DNA of 64,000 nucleotides. It comes from a virus. Within the stretch, counting starts at the first letter, position 1, and each line of letters opens with the position of its first letter. Both the position numbers and the translations under genes were made by a program. The DNA is taken from the IMG/VR virus record IMGVR_UViG_3300037520_001069, positions 1 through 64,000 of that record; one strand, 5' to 3'. The notes beneath the pieces were generated by a model. The model was not told the DNA's origin, searched no databases, and saw only the letters and a program-made list of their open reading frames with translations. Shown one piece after another: positions 7,699-15,365 of this stretch.

Positions 7699-8102
7699 TG
7701 CGAGAGATTAAGAACCTTGTCTGCCACTGTTCCGCTACCGCTAAGAATACTCCCGTCGATGCTATCAAAAAGTATTGGCGGGAGAATCTTGGGTGGAAGA
7801 GTGTTGGTTATCATCGAATAATTAAGACGAATGGCGAGATTGTGGTACTGGCGCCGGATGAGTCTATCGCGAATGGCGTGGCAGGCCACAACAGCAGCAG
7901 CCTTCATGTATGCTATATTGGAGGCAAGGATAAGGACGATAGGACAGAGGCTCAGAAAAAGTCTATGGAACTCGTTCTGAAGGAATGGCTTGCCAAGTAC
8001 CCCAAGGCTAGGATTCGTGGACACCGGGACTTTCCGGGCGTGAAGAAAGCCTGCCCTCAGTTTATTGCAGAAAAAGAATATGGCTACCTCTATACAACTT
8101 AA
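7698..8102 (+). CDS. N-acetylmuramoyl-L-alanine amidase (endolysin, T7-lysozyme-like)
   Basis: A 134-residue single-domain Amidase_2/PGRP-type enzyme that would cut the amide bond between muramic acid and the peptide of peptidoglycan at lysis. Seen: VCHCSAT near the N-terminus (first zinc His), YHRIIKTNGEIV, AGHNSSSLHVCYIGG (His region and core strand), then IRGHRDFPGVKKACPQF with His and Cys ligands as in T7 lysozyme. Its size is that of T7 lysozyme. No signal peptide, so it needs the holin to reach the periplasm. It overlaps the spanin gene by 23 bases. Confidence 0.9.
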   Translation: MREIKNLVCHCSATAKNTPVDAIKKYWRENLGWKSVGYHRIIKTNGEIVVLAPDESIANGVAGHNSSSLHVCYIGGKDKDDRTEAQKKSMELVLKEWLAKYPKARIRGHRDFPGVKKACPQFIAEKEYGYLYTT

Positions 8103-8508
8103 ATTCATTGCTGTCCTGTTCCTATTGTTGGGATGCGGACGAAAGACCATTACCCAGGTGGAGTACAGGACCCGCGTGGACATTCAGCGCGACACGGTCC
8201 AGATGCCGGTGCTTGTGGAGACGGTCATCCCGTCGCCGTGCGATACCGGTGGCATCCTGAAGGATTTTAAGTTCGAGACCCAGGCCGGCCCGGCAAAGGT
8301 CAGACTAGAGACGGACGGAACCCGGATTATCGTCAAGGTAAAGACCGACACGATTGTCAAGGCGTACAGGGTCATTTCGGATACGGTCCGAGTTACTAGT
8401 CATTCCGTGACAACAAAGAAGGTCACGCCCCGTTGGGCCTGGCAGCTCCTTGTGGCCAATGTCATTGTAGCGGCAGGGCTCGTAATTTACCTATATTTGC
8501 GGAGATGA
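8080..8508 (+). CDS. Unimolecular spanin candidate (lipoprotein with C-terminal membrane segment)
   Basis: A 142-residue protein. The N-terminus is a lipoprotein signal with lipobox LLLGC; acylation at that Cys would anchor it in the outer membrane. The middle (~95 residues) is a beta-rich, Thr/Val-rich periplasmic segment, and WQLLVANVIVAAGLVIYLYL near the end is one membrane helix followed by RR, which would sit in the inner membrane. This lipobox-plus-C-terminal-helix plan is that of a u-spanin, which fuses the two membranes in the last step of Gram-negative lysis. It lies directly after the amidase, as expected. The ATG at 8080 is chosen; 8065 in the same frame is possible. It contains the -7 element of the next gene at its 3' end. 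Confidence 0.8.
   Translation: MATSIQLKFIAVLFLLLGCGRKTITQVEYRTRVDIQRDTVQMPVLVETVIPSPCDTGGILKDFKFETQAGPAKVRLETDGTRIIVKVKTDTIVKAYRVISDTVRVTSHSVTTKKVTPRWAWQLLVANVIVAAGLVIYLYLRR
8492..8499 (+). promoter_or_regulatory. -7 element, leaderless arrangement
   Basis: TATATTTG, matching TAnnTTTG, lies inside the last codons of the spanin gene and 5 bases before the ATG at 8505. Confidence 0.5.
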
Positions 8509-8753
8509 AAAAGTCGAGGGTTTATCTGAAGGAGATCCTATCGGCGCCCAAGGTGTTGCCTGGGGTGTTTTCTCACAAGCGGAATCCCATTGACATTATG
8601 GCCAATGGGCGGAAGATTGCTGAGGCTACCGGTGGGGAGTATGTCTTTAACCCGAAGCAAGTATCAACTATGAAGCGTTTGGTCAAGAAAAACGACAAGA
8701 CCGGCCTTCATTCCTATGTTCGCTCACTCATCCAAAAGTTTGAAAAACCATAA
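8505..8753 (+). CDS. Conserved small virion-cluster protein
   Basis: An 82-residue basic protein. The core DIMANGRKIAEATGGEYVFN followed by a short helix (TMKRLVKKNDKTGLHSYVRS) resembles a domain common at the end of phage minor structural proteins ('DIMADGKKIGEMTGGEVVFN...L..Y+..LL'). Function unknown. The ATG at 8505 overlaps the spanin stop (ATGA) and is 5 bases after a -7 element, so this gene may be expressed separately from the lysis genes. Confidence 0.68.
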   Translation: MKKSRVYLKEILSAPKVLPGVFSHKRNPIDIMANGRKIAEATGGEYVFNPKQVSTMKRLVKKNDKTGLHSYVRSLIQKFEKP

Positions 8754-8764
8754 ACCCAACAACC

Positions 8765-8962
8765 ATGAAAAAATACCAAGACGGAGGGAAGACTTCTTCA
8801 GGCAAGATGATCACTAAGCCTTCAAGCAAGCCGGCCACTAAAGAGTCAGGCAAGTTAATCACTAAACCTTCAAGCAAGCCAGCGGCTAAGCCTTCAGACA
8901 AAAAATCAGGCAAAATGCTAATTATGAAGTATGGTGGCAAAATGGGCAAAAAATCCTGCTAA
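8765..8962 (+). CDS. Lys/Ser/Pro-rich repetitive small protein
   Basis: A 65-residue low-complexity protein with two near-identical repeats (SGKMITKPSSKPATKES, then SGKLITKPSSKPAAKPS) and a KYGGKMGKK end. It is strongly basic and almost certainly disordered. Such proteins in virion clusters may bind DNA. Function not known. Confidence 0.55.
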   Translation: MKKYQDGGKTSSGKMITKPSSKPATKESGKLITKPSSKPAAKPSDKKSGKMLIMKYGGKMGKKSC

Positions 8963-8965
8963 GCC

Positions 8966-9088
8966 ATGAAAAAGAAGAAAAAAATGACCGCCGACATGAA
9001 GGCTGTTGCCAAGCATGAGAAGGTCGAGAAGAAGATGGAGAAAGAGGGCTACATGAAGTCCGGCGGAAAAATGAAGAAAAAGTACTAG
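8966..9088 (+). CDS. 40-residue Lys-rich miniprotein
   Basis: An open frame of 41 codons fills the gap exactly between the repetitive protein and the next structural gene, whose ATG follows the stop directly. The product starts MKKKKKMTADMKAVAKHE and ends in SGGKMKKKY. It is strongly charged and helical. It shares the 'GGKM' tail style with the preceding protein. No function known. Confidence 0.5.
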   Translation: MKKKKKMTADMKAVAKHEKVEKKMEKEGYMKSGGKMKKKY

Positions 9089-9640
9089 ATGCCTAAGATA
9101 AGCTCATATGAAGTTGTGGCCCCGGCCAGCAATGACCTCGTTACCGTTACTGACGCAAGCGACAGTAACAACACGAAGAACGTCACTGTTGGAAGTCTTT
9201 CGGCTACGGTTTATAGTGGCGCTTACAAGGAGATCTATGACAATACTTCTGGAGAGATAACGACTATCGCTTCGGCAAACACTTTTGTTCTTTTGTCAGC
9301 GACAACTGTTGCTGGATCGACAAATGACGCTACCTTAACCAGCAATAACGCTGGGAGAATAACGAATACCGGAACATCAAGGACATTTGTTGTCAACTAT
9401 TGCGTTTCCGCTACGGCTGGTAACAACCAGAACTTGATGTTTCGTATTCACATAAGCGGTAGCCCGGTGCTATATTCTGAGTCAGACACTATAACGTCTT
9501 CCGGAGGAAAAGCCACAAGCACATCAAATGCAGCCATCATTACTTTAAACACTGGACAATTCGTCGAGGTGTATGTGGCAAACTCTGCGGTCAACAATGT
9601 GACCTTGGAGCATTTAAATCTCATTTTAAGACAAGTCTAA
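9089..9640 (+). CDS. Small beta-rich structural or receptor-binding protein
   Basis: A 183-residue Ser/Thr/Asn-rich protein. The N-terminal ~40 residues (ISSYEVVAPASNDLVTVTDA) look like a short virion-attachment segment. Residues ~45-183 have the alternating pattern of a jelly-roll head domain ending in 'GQFVEVYVANSAVNNVTLEH', as in trimeric fibre tips or TNF/C1q-like domains. It may be a small spike or decoration. The start directly abuts the previous stop and the stop overlaps the next start by 1 base. Confidence 0.55.
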   Translation: MPKISSYEVVAPASNDLVTVTDASDSNNTKNVTVGSLSATVYSGAYKEIYDNTSGEITTIASANTFVLLSATTVAGSTNDATLTSNNAGRITNTGTSRTFVVNYCVSATAGNNQNLMFRIHISGSPVLYSESDTITSSGGKATSTSNAAIITLNTGQFVEVYVANSAVNNVTLEHLNLILRQV

Positions 9641-9864
9641 TGGACATTCGTAAAATCTCAGTCGGTCACGACTATAAAACAGCGATGCACTACATCGTTG
9701 GCCAACCGGTGTTGGGTGGAGAGTATACCATTCACCTGGTCAAGGTATTGGAAGAAACGGGAGTCACCCGGGTCTACATCATCTCTAAAGCGCAGGAAGT
9801 GCTCCTATGGAAGGAGTTCAACTCTGTGGTTCCAATCTCTATTGAGTACAACATTTCTTTCTGA
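9640..9864 (+). CDS. Conserved small phage protein
   Basis: A 74-residue protein: DIRKISVGHDYKTAMHYIVG, then a beta segment and EVLLWKEFNSVVPISIEYNI. This pattern recurs in crAss-like and related phages just upstream of the terminase genes. No function is known. It overlaps both neighbours by 1 base. Confidence 0.65.
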   Translation: MDIRKISVGHDYKTAMHYIVGQPVLGGEYTIHLVKVLEETGVTRVYIISKAQEVLLWKEFNSVVPISIEYNISF

Positions 9865-10442
9865 TGCAATCGCCGTTTCAGTTCATCGTGCGTCCGCGCG
9901 ATGCGAAACGATACGATAATGTACGGAAGTATGGAGATGTTGATTTTATCGTAAGCGCTTCGCAAGAGGACCACAAATTTTCCAATAGGTACGCCGAAGT
10001 GGTTAGCGTGCCTGTCCAGTACGATGGCCCCATCAAGCCTGGGGACACGCTCATCGTTCACCACAACGTATTCAAGTTCTACTACGATATGCATGGTAGG
10101 CAGAAGAGCGGGAAGTCGTTCTTCCATGACGACCTGTTCTTCCTGGACGAAGACCAGTTCTTCATGTACAAGTCGGGAGAAGGGGATTGGAAGACCCACT
10201 CGAAGTACTGCTTTGTAAAGCCGGGGGAGGTGAGGGAGAAGTTCATCAAGGACGGCTCTTCAGAGGAGATGCTATTTGGCACCGTTCGTTACTCGAATGA
10301 CGAGCTGAATAAGCTGGGCATAAAGGAGGGCGATGCGGTTGTCTATGAGCCGGAAGTGGAATACGAGTTCTACATTGATGGCGAGAGGTTATACCGGTTA
10401 TTCACCGGGAACATTGCAGTAAAGCTCAATGAAGAAGAGTGA
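9864..10442 (+). CDS. GroES-like beta-barrel protein in the virion cluster
   Basis: A 192-residue protein. The first ~80 residues have the GroES pattern: FIVRPRD strand, a loop with SASQEDHKFSNR, EVVSVPV, then 'GPIKPGDTLIVHHNVFKFYY' (compare VKVGDxVLF in GroES). The second half has another 'IKEGDAVVYEPEVEYEFYID' GD-V motif, so it may hold two barrels. It is conserved near terminase genes of other large phages, where it is sometimes called GroES-like. It could help the phage GroEL (553-2091) fold capsid proteins, or be a virion protein using the same fold. The fold is inferred from pattern. Confidence 0.55.
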   Translation: MQSPFQFIVRPRDAKRYDNVRKYGDVDFIVSASQEDHKFSNRYAEVVSVPVQYDGPIKPGDTLIVHHNVFKFYYDMHGRQKSGKSFFHDDLFFLDEDQFFMYKSGEGDWKTHSKYCFVKPGEVREKFIKDGSSEEMLFGTVRYSNDELNKLGIKEGDAVVYEPEVEYEFYIDGERLYRLFTGNIAVKLNEEE

Positions 10443-10707
10443 CATGGACTACAAGCTGCAAATAATTGCAGCGGGTCGAAAGGCTGTTGACCACCTCATC
10501 AAGGTGGCTGAAGAAGAGATCATCACCGGAGGAGACGGGGATCTTAGTGCCGACAGGCTCAAGAACGCGGCGGCCACGAAGAAGATCGCCATATTCGACG
10601 CTTTTGAGATCCTGTCCAGGATCCAGGCCGAAGAGGAAGCGTTATCATTACCGGCAGAAAAGAACGATGGCTCAAAAAAAGGATTCGCAGAAAGGCACTC
10701 CAAGTAG
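10429..10707 (+). CDS. Putative terminase small subunit
   Basis: A 92-residue protein (87 if the ATG at 10444 is used). IAAGRKAVDHLIKVAEEEII followed by 'DLSADRLKNAAATKKIAIFD' is a helical pattern typical of small proteins directly upstream of TerL in Bacteroidetes phages. A TerS would recognise the packaging site and control the motor. It overlaps the preceding gene by 14 bases and terL by 41, so translation is probably coupled. The TerS role rests on position and general pattern. Confidence 0.5.
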   Translation: MKKSDMDYKLQIIAAGRKAVDHLIKVAEEEIITGGDGDLSADRLKNAAATKKIAIFDAFEILSRIQAEEEALSLPAEKNDGSKKGFAERHSK

Positions 10708-12928
10708 CCTATACAGCGTACTCCCGGCGCCACAACGAAAGGGCAAATGGGAGTATGGGTACGACCCTAAGTATGACATCATCGTCATATCGAGGGACGG
10801 GACCCTTGGGTCTGTGTACGAGGTCTCCGGGATAAAGATCGGGATCCCCAAGGCGCCGGCAAAGGTGTACTCAAGAACACCCAAGAAGGAGGACCAGTAT
10901 TGGGAACCATTCCAGTACCCTGAAGCACTCGCCAAGATCAAGAGTATATTCCAGTGGAATGAAAGGCCAAAGGAGTTCAAGGATTCCTGGGTTGACTACA
11001 TCGAGCAGGAGTTCGATCGGAGGGAGAAAGGCTTTTGGTTCATGAACAATGGCGTTCCGACCTACTTGCCAGGCAGCTACTATATGTACCTCCAGTGGAC
11101 CAAGATAGACGTCGGTCATCCAGATTACCGGGAGGCGAACAGGATCTTCTTCATGTTCTTCGAAGCCTGCGTCGCGGATCCGCGTTGCTTTGGTATGTGC
11201 TACCTGAAGATTCGCCGATCGGGATTCTCATTCATGAGTTCGTCGGTTGCCGTAAATATGGCAACCATTTCGAAAAACGCAAGGGTTGGTATTCTGTCAA
11301 AGACCGGTACCGACGCCAAGAAGATGTTCACGGACAAGGTGGTGCCGATCTCGAGCAACTATCCGTTTTTCTTCAAGCCCATCCAGGACGGTATGGACAA
11401 GCCGAAGACTGAGTTGGCGTACCGGTTGCCGGCGTCCAAGATCACCAAGAGGAATATGCACGATGTCATGTCATCGGCAGACGGCGACGGGCTGAACACC
11501 ACAATCGACTGGCGGAACACGGCCGACAACAGCTATGACGGTGAAAAGCTCCTCCTCCTGGTCCATGACGAATCAGGCAAGTGGGAAAAACCGGAGAATA
11601 TCCTAAACAGCTGGAGGGTCACTAAGACGACTCTCCGCGTCGGTAGCAGGATCGTTGGCAAGTGCATCATGGGCTCTACGGTGAACGCCCTTTCAAAGGG
11701 CGGCGCCAACTTCAAGGAGCTTTACGAAGATTCTGACGCCAGGAAGAGGAACGCGAATGGCCAGACAAAGAGCGGTATGTACAAGCTCTTCGTGCCCATG
11801 GAGTGGAACTTTGAGGGATACATCGATAGGTATGGGTTTCCTATTATGGAAACTTCCGAACCGGTTGTCGGCATTGACGGGTCCATGGTCTACAACGGCG
11901 CCATCACGCACTGGGAGAACGAGGTTGATTCTCTGAAGAGGGACCAGGACGCGTTGAACGAGTTTTACCGGCAGTTCCCAAGAACGGAGTCTCATGCCTT
12001 TAGGGACGAGAGCCGGCAGTCGTTATTCAACCTGAACAAGATCTACCAACAGATCGACTACAACGACGGCATGATCATGAGCCACACGCTCACCCGGGGC
12101 TCATTCCAGTGGGCTGGGGGCATAAGGGATTCGAAGGTGATATGGGTACCAAGCAATACCGGGCGGTTTCTCGTTAGCTGGATCCCGCCGGCAGGGCTAC
12201 AGAACAACGTGATCGAGAGGAACGGGAAGAGGCATCCAGGCAACGAGCATATTGGGGCCTTCGGGTGTGACCCATACGACATCTCCGGCGTTGTTGGTGG
12301 CGGAGGATCAAACGGATCCCTCCATGGACTGACGAAGTTCAGTATGTCCGACGCTCCGTCCAATCACTTTTTTTTGGAGTACATTGCCAGGCCTCAGACT
12401 GCGGAGATCTTCTTCGAAGACGTCCTTATGGCCTGCGTATTCTACGGTATGCCGGTACTGGCGGAGAACAACAAGGCAAGGCTCCTGTACCACTTCAAGA
12501 ACAGGGGATACCGGCCGTTTTCGCTCAACAGGCCCGATAAGCCAATGAGCAAGTTATCGCAGACAGAAATCGAGATAGGCGGCATCCCCAACAACTCGGA
12601 AGACATAAAGCAAGCACACGCTTCGGCCATCGAGTCGTACATTGAGAAGTATGTTGGCTTTGACATGGAGGGTCAATTTAGGGATCCGGAAGAGTGTGGG
12701 TCGATGTATTTTACTAAGACGCTTCAAGATTGGGCACTATTTGATATCAACAACAGGACCAAACATGACGCGTCAATCAGCTCAGGATTAGCGATAATGG
12801 CGACTCAGAGGCACCTATATCTGCCTGAAATCAAGAAGAGCAAAATAAGCATTACCTTTGCTAGGTATAATAACTCAGGAAGAGTAAGCGTACTACATGG
12901 AAAAAAGCCAACCGATAGTTCCCTCTAA
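10667..12928 (+). CDS. terL: Terminase large subunit
   Basis: A 753-residue packaging motor ATPase/nuclease that would pump DNA into the prohead through the portal. Seen: the crAss-like signature YLPGSYYMYLQWTKIDVG near residue 130; an ATPase segment KIRRSGFSFMSSS near 183 that stands where the P-loop should be but lacks the GK[ST] lysine; SKTGTDAKKMF; LLLVHDESG near 300 (Walker B-like); and a nuclease-like GAFGCDPYD near 535. The ATG at 10667 removes a spurious upstream extension. Residues 67-72 read VYSRTP and are encoded by a 17/18 copy of the palindromic repeat of the leftward block. It overlaps the portal gene by 32 bases. Confidence 0.9.
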   Translation: MAQKKDSQKGTPSSLYSVLPAPQRKGKWEYGYDPKYDIIVISRDGTLGSVYEVSGIKIGIPKAPAKVYSRTPKKEDQYWEPFQYPEALAKIKSIFQWNERPKEFKDSWVDYIEQEFDRREKGFWFMNNGVPTYLPGSYYMYLQWTKIDVGHPDYREANRIFFMFFEACVADPRCFGMCYLKIRRSGFSFMSSSVAVNMATISKNARVGILSKTGTDAKKMFTDKVVPISSNYPFFFKPIQDGMDKPKTELAYRLPASKITKRNMHDVMSSADGDGLNTTIDWRNTADNSYDGEKLLLLVHDESGKWEKPENILNSWRVTKTTLRVGSRIVGKCIMGSTVNALSKGGANFKELYEDSDARKRNANGQTKSGMYKLFVPMEWNFEGYIDRYGFPIMETSEPVVGIDGSMVYNGAITHWENEVDSLKRDQDALNEFYRQFPRTESHAFRDESRQSLFNLNKIYQQIDYNDGMIMSHTLTRGSFQWAGGIRDSKVIWVPSNTGRFLVSWIPPAGLQNNVIERNGKRHPGNEHIGAFGCDPYDISGVVGGGGSNGSLHGLTKFSMSDAPSNHFFLEYIARPQTAEIFFEDVLMACVFYGMPVLAENNKARLLYHFKNRGYRPFSLNRPDKPMSKLSQTEIEIGGIPNNSEDIKQAHASAIESYIEKYVGFDMEGQFRDPEECGSMYFTKTLQDWALFDINNRTKHDASISSGLAIMATQRHLYLPEIKKSKISITFARYNNSGRVSVLHGKKPTDSSL
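10864..10881 (+). repeat. 17/18 copy of the palindrome in terL
   Basis: GGTGTACTCAAGAACACC on the plus strand differs from the leftward-block repeat (read on the coding strand) at one base. It is in the same reading frame as the others, giving VYSRTP. Only copy found in the virion block. Confidence 0.6.
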
Positions 12929-15332
12929 GGGGTTTCCTGGTCAATTTGTCTCCGATCAAGAAAAAAGAACGGAGACTTATGGCCTAAGAATCGGACAGGC
13001 AATCCAGTACGAGTGGTTCCGGAAGGACTCCGTGGGTGGTAGATTCTACTCCCAGTGGCGCGAGTTCCATCGTTTGAGGATGTACGCGAGAGGCGAACAG
13101 TCTGTCGAGAAGTACAAGAGCGAGTTGTCTGTCAATGGCGACTTGTCCTACCTCAACCTTGACTGGACGCCGGTACCCATACTGCCCAAATTTGTGGACA
13201 TTGTGGTAAACGGTATGTCCGATCGGTTCTTCAAAGTAAAGGCATATGCCCAGGACGCCATGTCGTCCGAGATGAGGAACCGGTTCCAAGAATCCGTTGA
13301 GCTTCAGATGGCCGGGAAACCGCTGTTCCAGGCTCTAAAGAAAAAAATGGGTGTTGACGCCTTCACCATTCCGGAAACAGACATCCCGGAAACGGACGAT
13401 GAGTTGCAGCTGTATATGCAGATGAACTACAAGCCGTCCATTGAGATCGCTGAAGAACAGGCCATATCAACCGTTTTGGAGGACAACCGTTTCCCGGACC
13501 TTCGTAAGCGAGTTGACTATGACTTGACCGTGCTTGGGATTGGTATCTGCAAGCATGAGTTCCATCCCAACGATGGCATAAGGGTTCAGTATGTTGACCC
13601 GGCTAATGTGGTGTACAGCTACACGGAGGATCCCTACTTTAGGGACTGCATCTATTGGGGAGAAGTGAAGACGGTCCCGATTAGTGAGCTTATCAAAATC
13701 CGACCGGACCTCACGAATGAGCAACTGAACGAAATAGCGAGCCGCAGCCAGCAGTGGTATGACTACTACAATGTGGCTCAGTTTTATGACAACAGTCTTT
13801 TCCGGAACGAAACCGCTACGCTGTTGTTCTATAACTACAAGACGACCAAGACCTTTGTCTACAAAAAGAAGAAGACAGAGACCGGTGGATTCCGGGTCAT
13901 AGAGAAGGACGACACATTCAATCCTCCGGCCGAAATGATGGAGGAGCAGGGCTTTGAGAGAGTAGAGAAGACGATCGAGGTTTGGTATGAGGGCATTATG
14001 GTCATGGGCACAGAGATTGTGCTAAGGTGGCAACTCATGGAGAACATGGTGAGGCCAAACTCTCCATCTCAGAACGCCATGCCCAATTATGTGGCTTGTG
14101 CGCCAAGGATGTACAAGGGCAACATCGAGTCGCTTTTGCGCCGGATGATCCCGTTTGCGGACCTCATCCAGCTCACGCACCTCAAGTTGCAGCAGGTTAT
14201 TGCCAGGGTTGTACCGGACGGTGTGTTTTTGGATGCCGATGGTATCAATGAAGTCGACCTGGGAACCGGTCAGTCGTACAATCCGGAGGACGCTTTGCGC
14301 CTTTACTTCCAGACAGGTAGCGTCATCGGCCGGAGCTATACGCAGGACGGTGAATTCAACAACGCCCGGGTGCCAATTCAGGAGCTAAACTCAAGCTCAG
14401 GTCAGCAGAAGATGGCGGCCTTGATTGGCAACTACAACCATTACCTTGGCATGATTCGGGCCGTAACTGGTTTGAACGAAGCGAGAGACGGATCGATGCC
14501 AGACGACAGGACGCTTGTTGGCGTTCAAAAGCTTGCTGCCATGAACTCAAACACGGCCACCAGGCATATCCTTGACGCATCGGTCTACATAACGAAGACG
14601 CTATCCGAGTGTCTTACCTGTAGAATCTCCGATGTCCTTGAGTATGCCCCGTTCCGGGAGGAGTTCATCAATCAGATCGGTAGGTACAATGTGTCTATCC
14701 TGGATTCGATCCGGGACCTTTACATCTACGATTTTGGTGTCTTCATCGAGGTTTCGCCTGATGAAGAGGACAAGGCAAGGCTTGAAGCCACTATTGCTGC
14801 CGCAATTCAGAAGGGAGATATCAACTTGGAGGATGCGATCGACATCCGAGAAATAAAGAACATCAAGCTTGCCAACCAGCTGCTGAAGATGAAGCGGAAG
14901 AAGAACCTCGAGAACGCGCAGGCGAATCAGATGCAGCAGGAGCAAATGCGTATGCAGACTCAGCTTGAGTCACAGAAAATGGCGGCTGACTTGGCGATGA
15001 AGAAGATCCAAGCTCAGGCCATGGCCGACATGGAGCTCGAGAAGATGACTATGACTCTTGCCGTGGAGAAGATGAAGATAGAGGCCGAGGTTAAGGGAGG
15101 CCTTATGGACCGGGAGTTCCAGTACAATATGCAGCTCGCCCAGGCCCAGGCCGAAGCTCTTACGAAGAGGGAGGATTTCAAGGAGAAAGAGAAAGCCAAG
15201 AGGATCGGCATACAGAACACGCAGCAATCAAGATTGATCGATCAAAGAAGGAACAATCTGCCTCCAAGCTCGTTTGAGAGCGATGAGGACAGCCTAGATG
15301 GGTTCGATTTAGCAGAATTTAACCCTCGGTAA
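12897..15332 (+). CDS. Portal protein
   Basis: An 811-residue protein; the portal ring sits at one capsid vertex and is the DNA channel. Evidence is position between terL and the scaffold/capsid genes, size, and the crAss-like portal pattern: an N-terminal ~600-residue domain with 'LNLDWTPVPILPKFVDIVVN' near residue 80 and 'GLNEARDGSMPDDRTLVGVQ' near 525. Residues ~665-785 form a long Met/Gln/Ala/Lys-rich coiled coil (a barrel-like extension), followed by an acidic tail. It starts inside terL (32-base overlap). Confidence 0.87.
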   Translation: MEKSQPIVPSKGFPGQFVSDQEKRTETYGLRIGQAIQYEWFRKDSVGGRFYSQWREFHRLRMYARGEQSVEKYKSELSVNGDLSYLNLDWTPVPILPKFVDIVVNGMSDRFFKVKAYAQDAMSSEMRNRFQESVELQMAGKPLFQALKKKMGVDAFTIPETDIPETDDELQLYMQMNYKPSIEIAEEQAISTVLEDNRFPDLRKRVDYDLTVLGIGICKHEFHPNDGIRVQYVDPANVVYSYTEDPYFRDCIYWGEVKTVPISELIKIRPDLTNEQLNEIASRSQQWYDYYNVAQFYDNSLFRNETATLLFYNYKTTKTFVYKKKKTETGGFRVIEKDDTFNPPAEMMEEQGFERVEKTIEVWYEGIMVMGTEIVLRWQLMENMVRPNSPSQNAMPNYVACAPRMYKGNIESLLRRMIPFADLIQLTHLKLQQVIARVVPDGVFLDADGINEVDLGTGQSYNPEDALRLYFQTGSVIGRSYTQDGEFNNARVPIQELNSSSGQQKMAALIGNYNHYLGMIRAVTGLNEARDGSMPDDRTLVGVQKLAAMNSNTATRHILDASVYITKTLSECLTCRISDVLEYAPFREEFINQIGRYNVSILDSIRDLYIYDFGVFIEVSPDEEDKARLEATIAAAIQKGDINLEDAIDIREIKNIKLANQLLKMKRKKNLENAQANQMQQEQMRMQTQLESQKMAADLAMKKIQAQAMADMELEKMTMTLAVEKMKIEAEVKGGLMDREFQYNMQLAQAQAEALTKREDFKEKEKAKRIGIQNTQQSRLIDQRRNNLPPSSFESDEDSLDGFDLAEFNPR

Positions 15333-15341
15333 AAAACCGTA

Positions 15342-15349
15342 TATATTTG
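15342..15349 (+). promoter_or_regulatory. -7 element upstream of scaffold and capsid genes
   Basis: TATATTTG matches TAnnTTTG. Here 16 bases separate it from the ATG at 15366, giving a short leader of about 10 nt, unlike the leaderless sites. Confidence 0.65.
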
Positions 15350-15365
15350 CACTAAATTTAATCAA

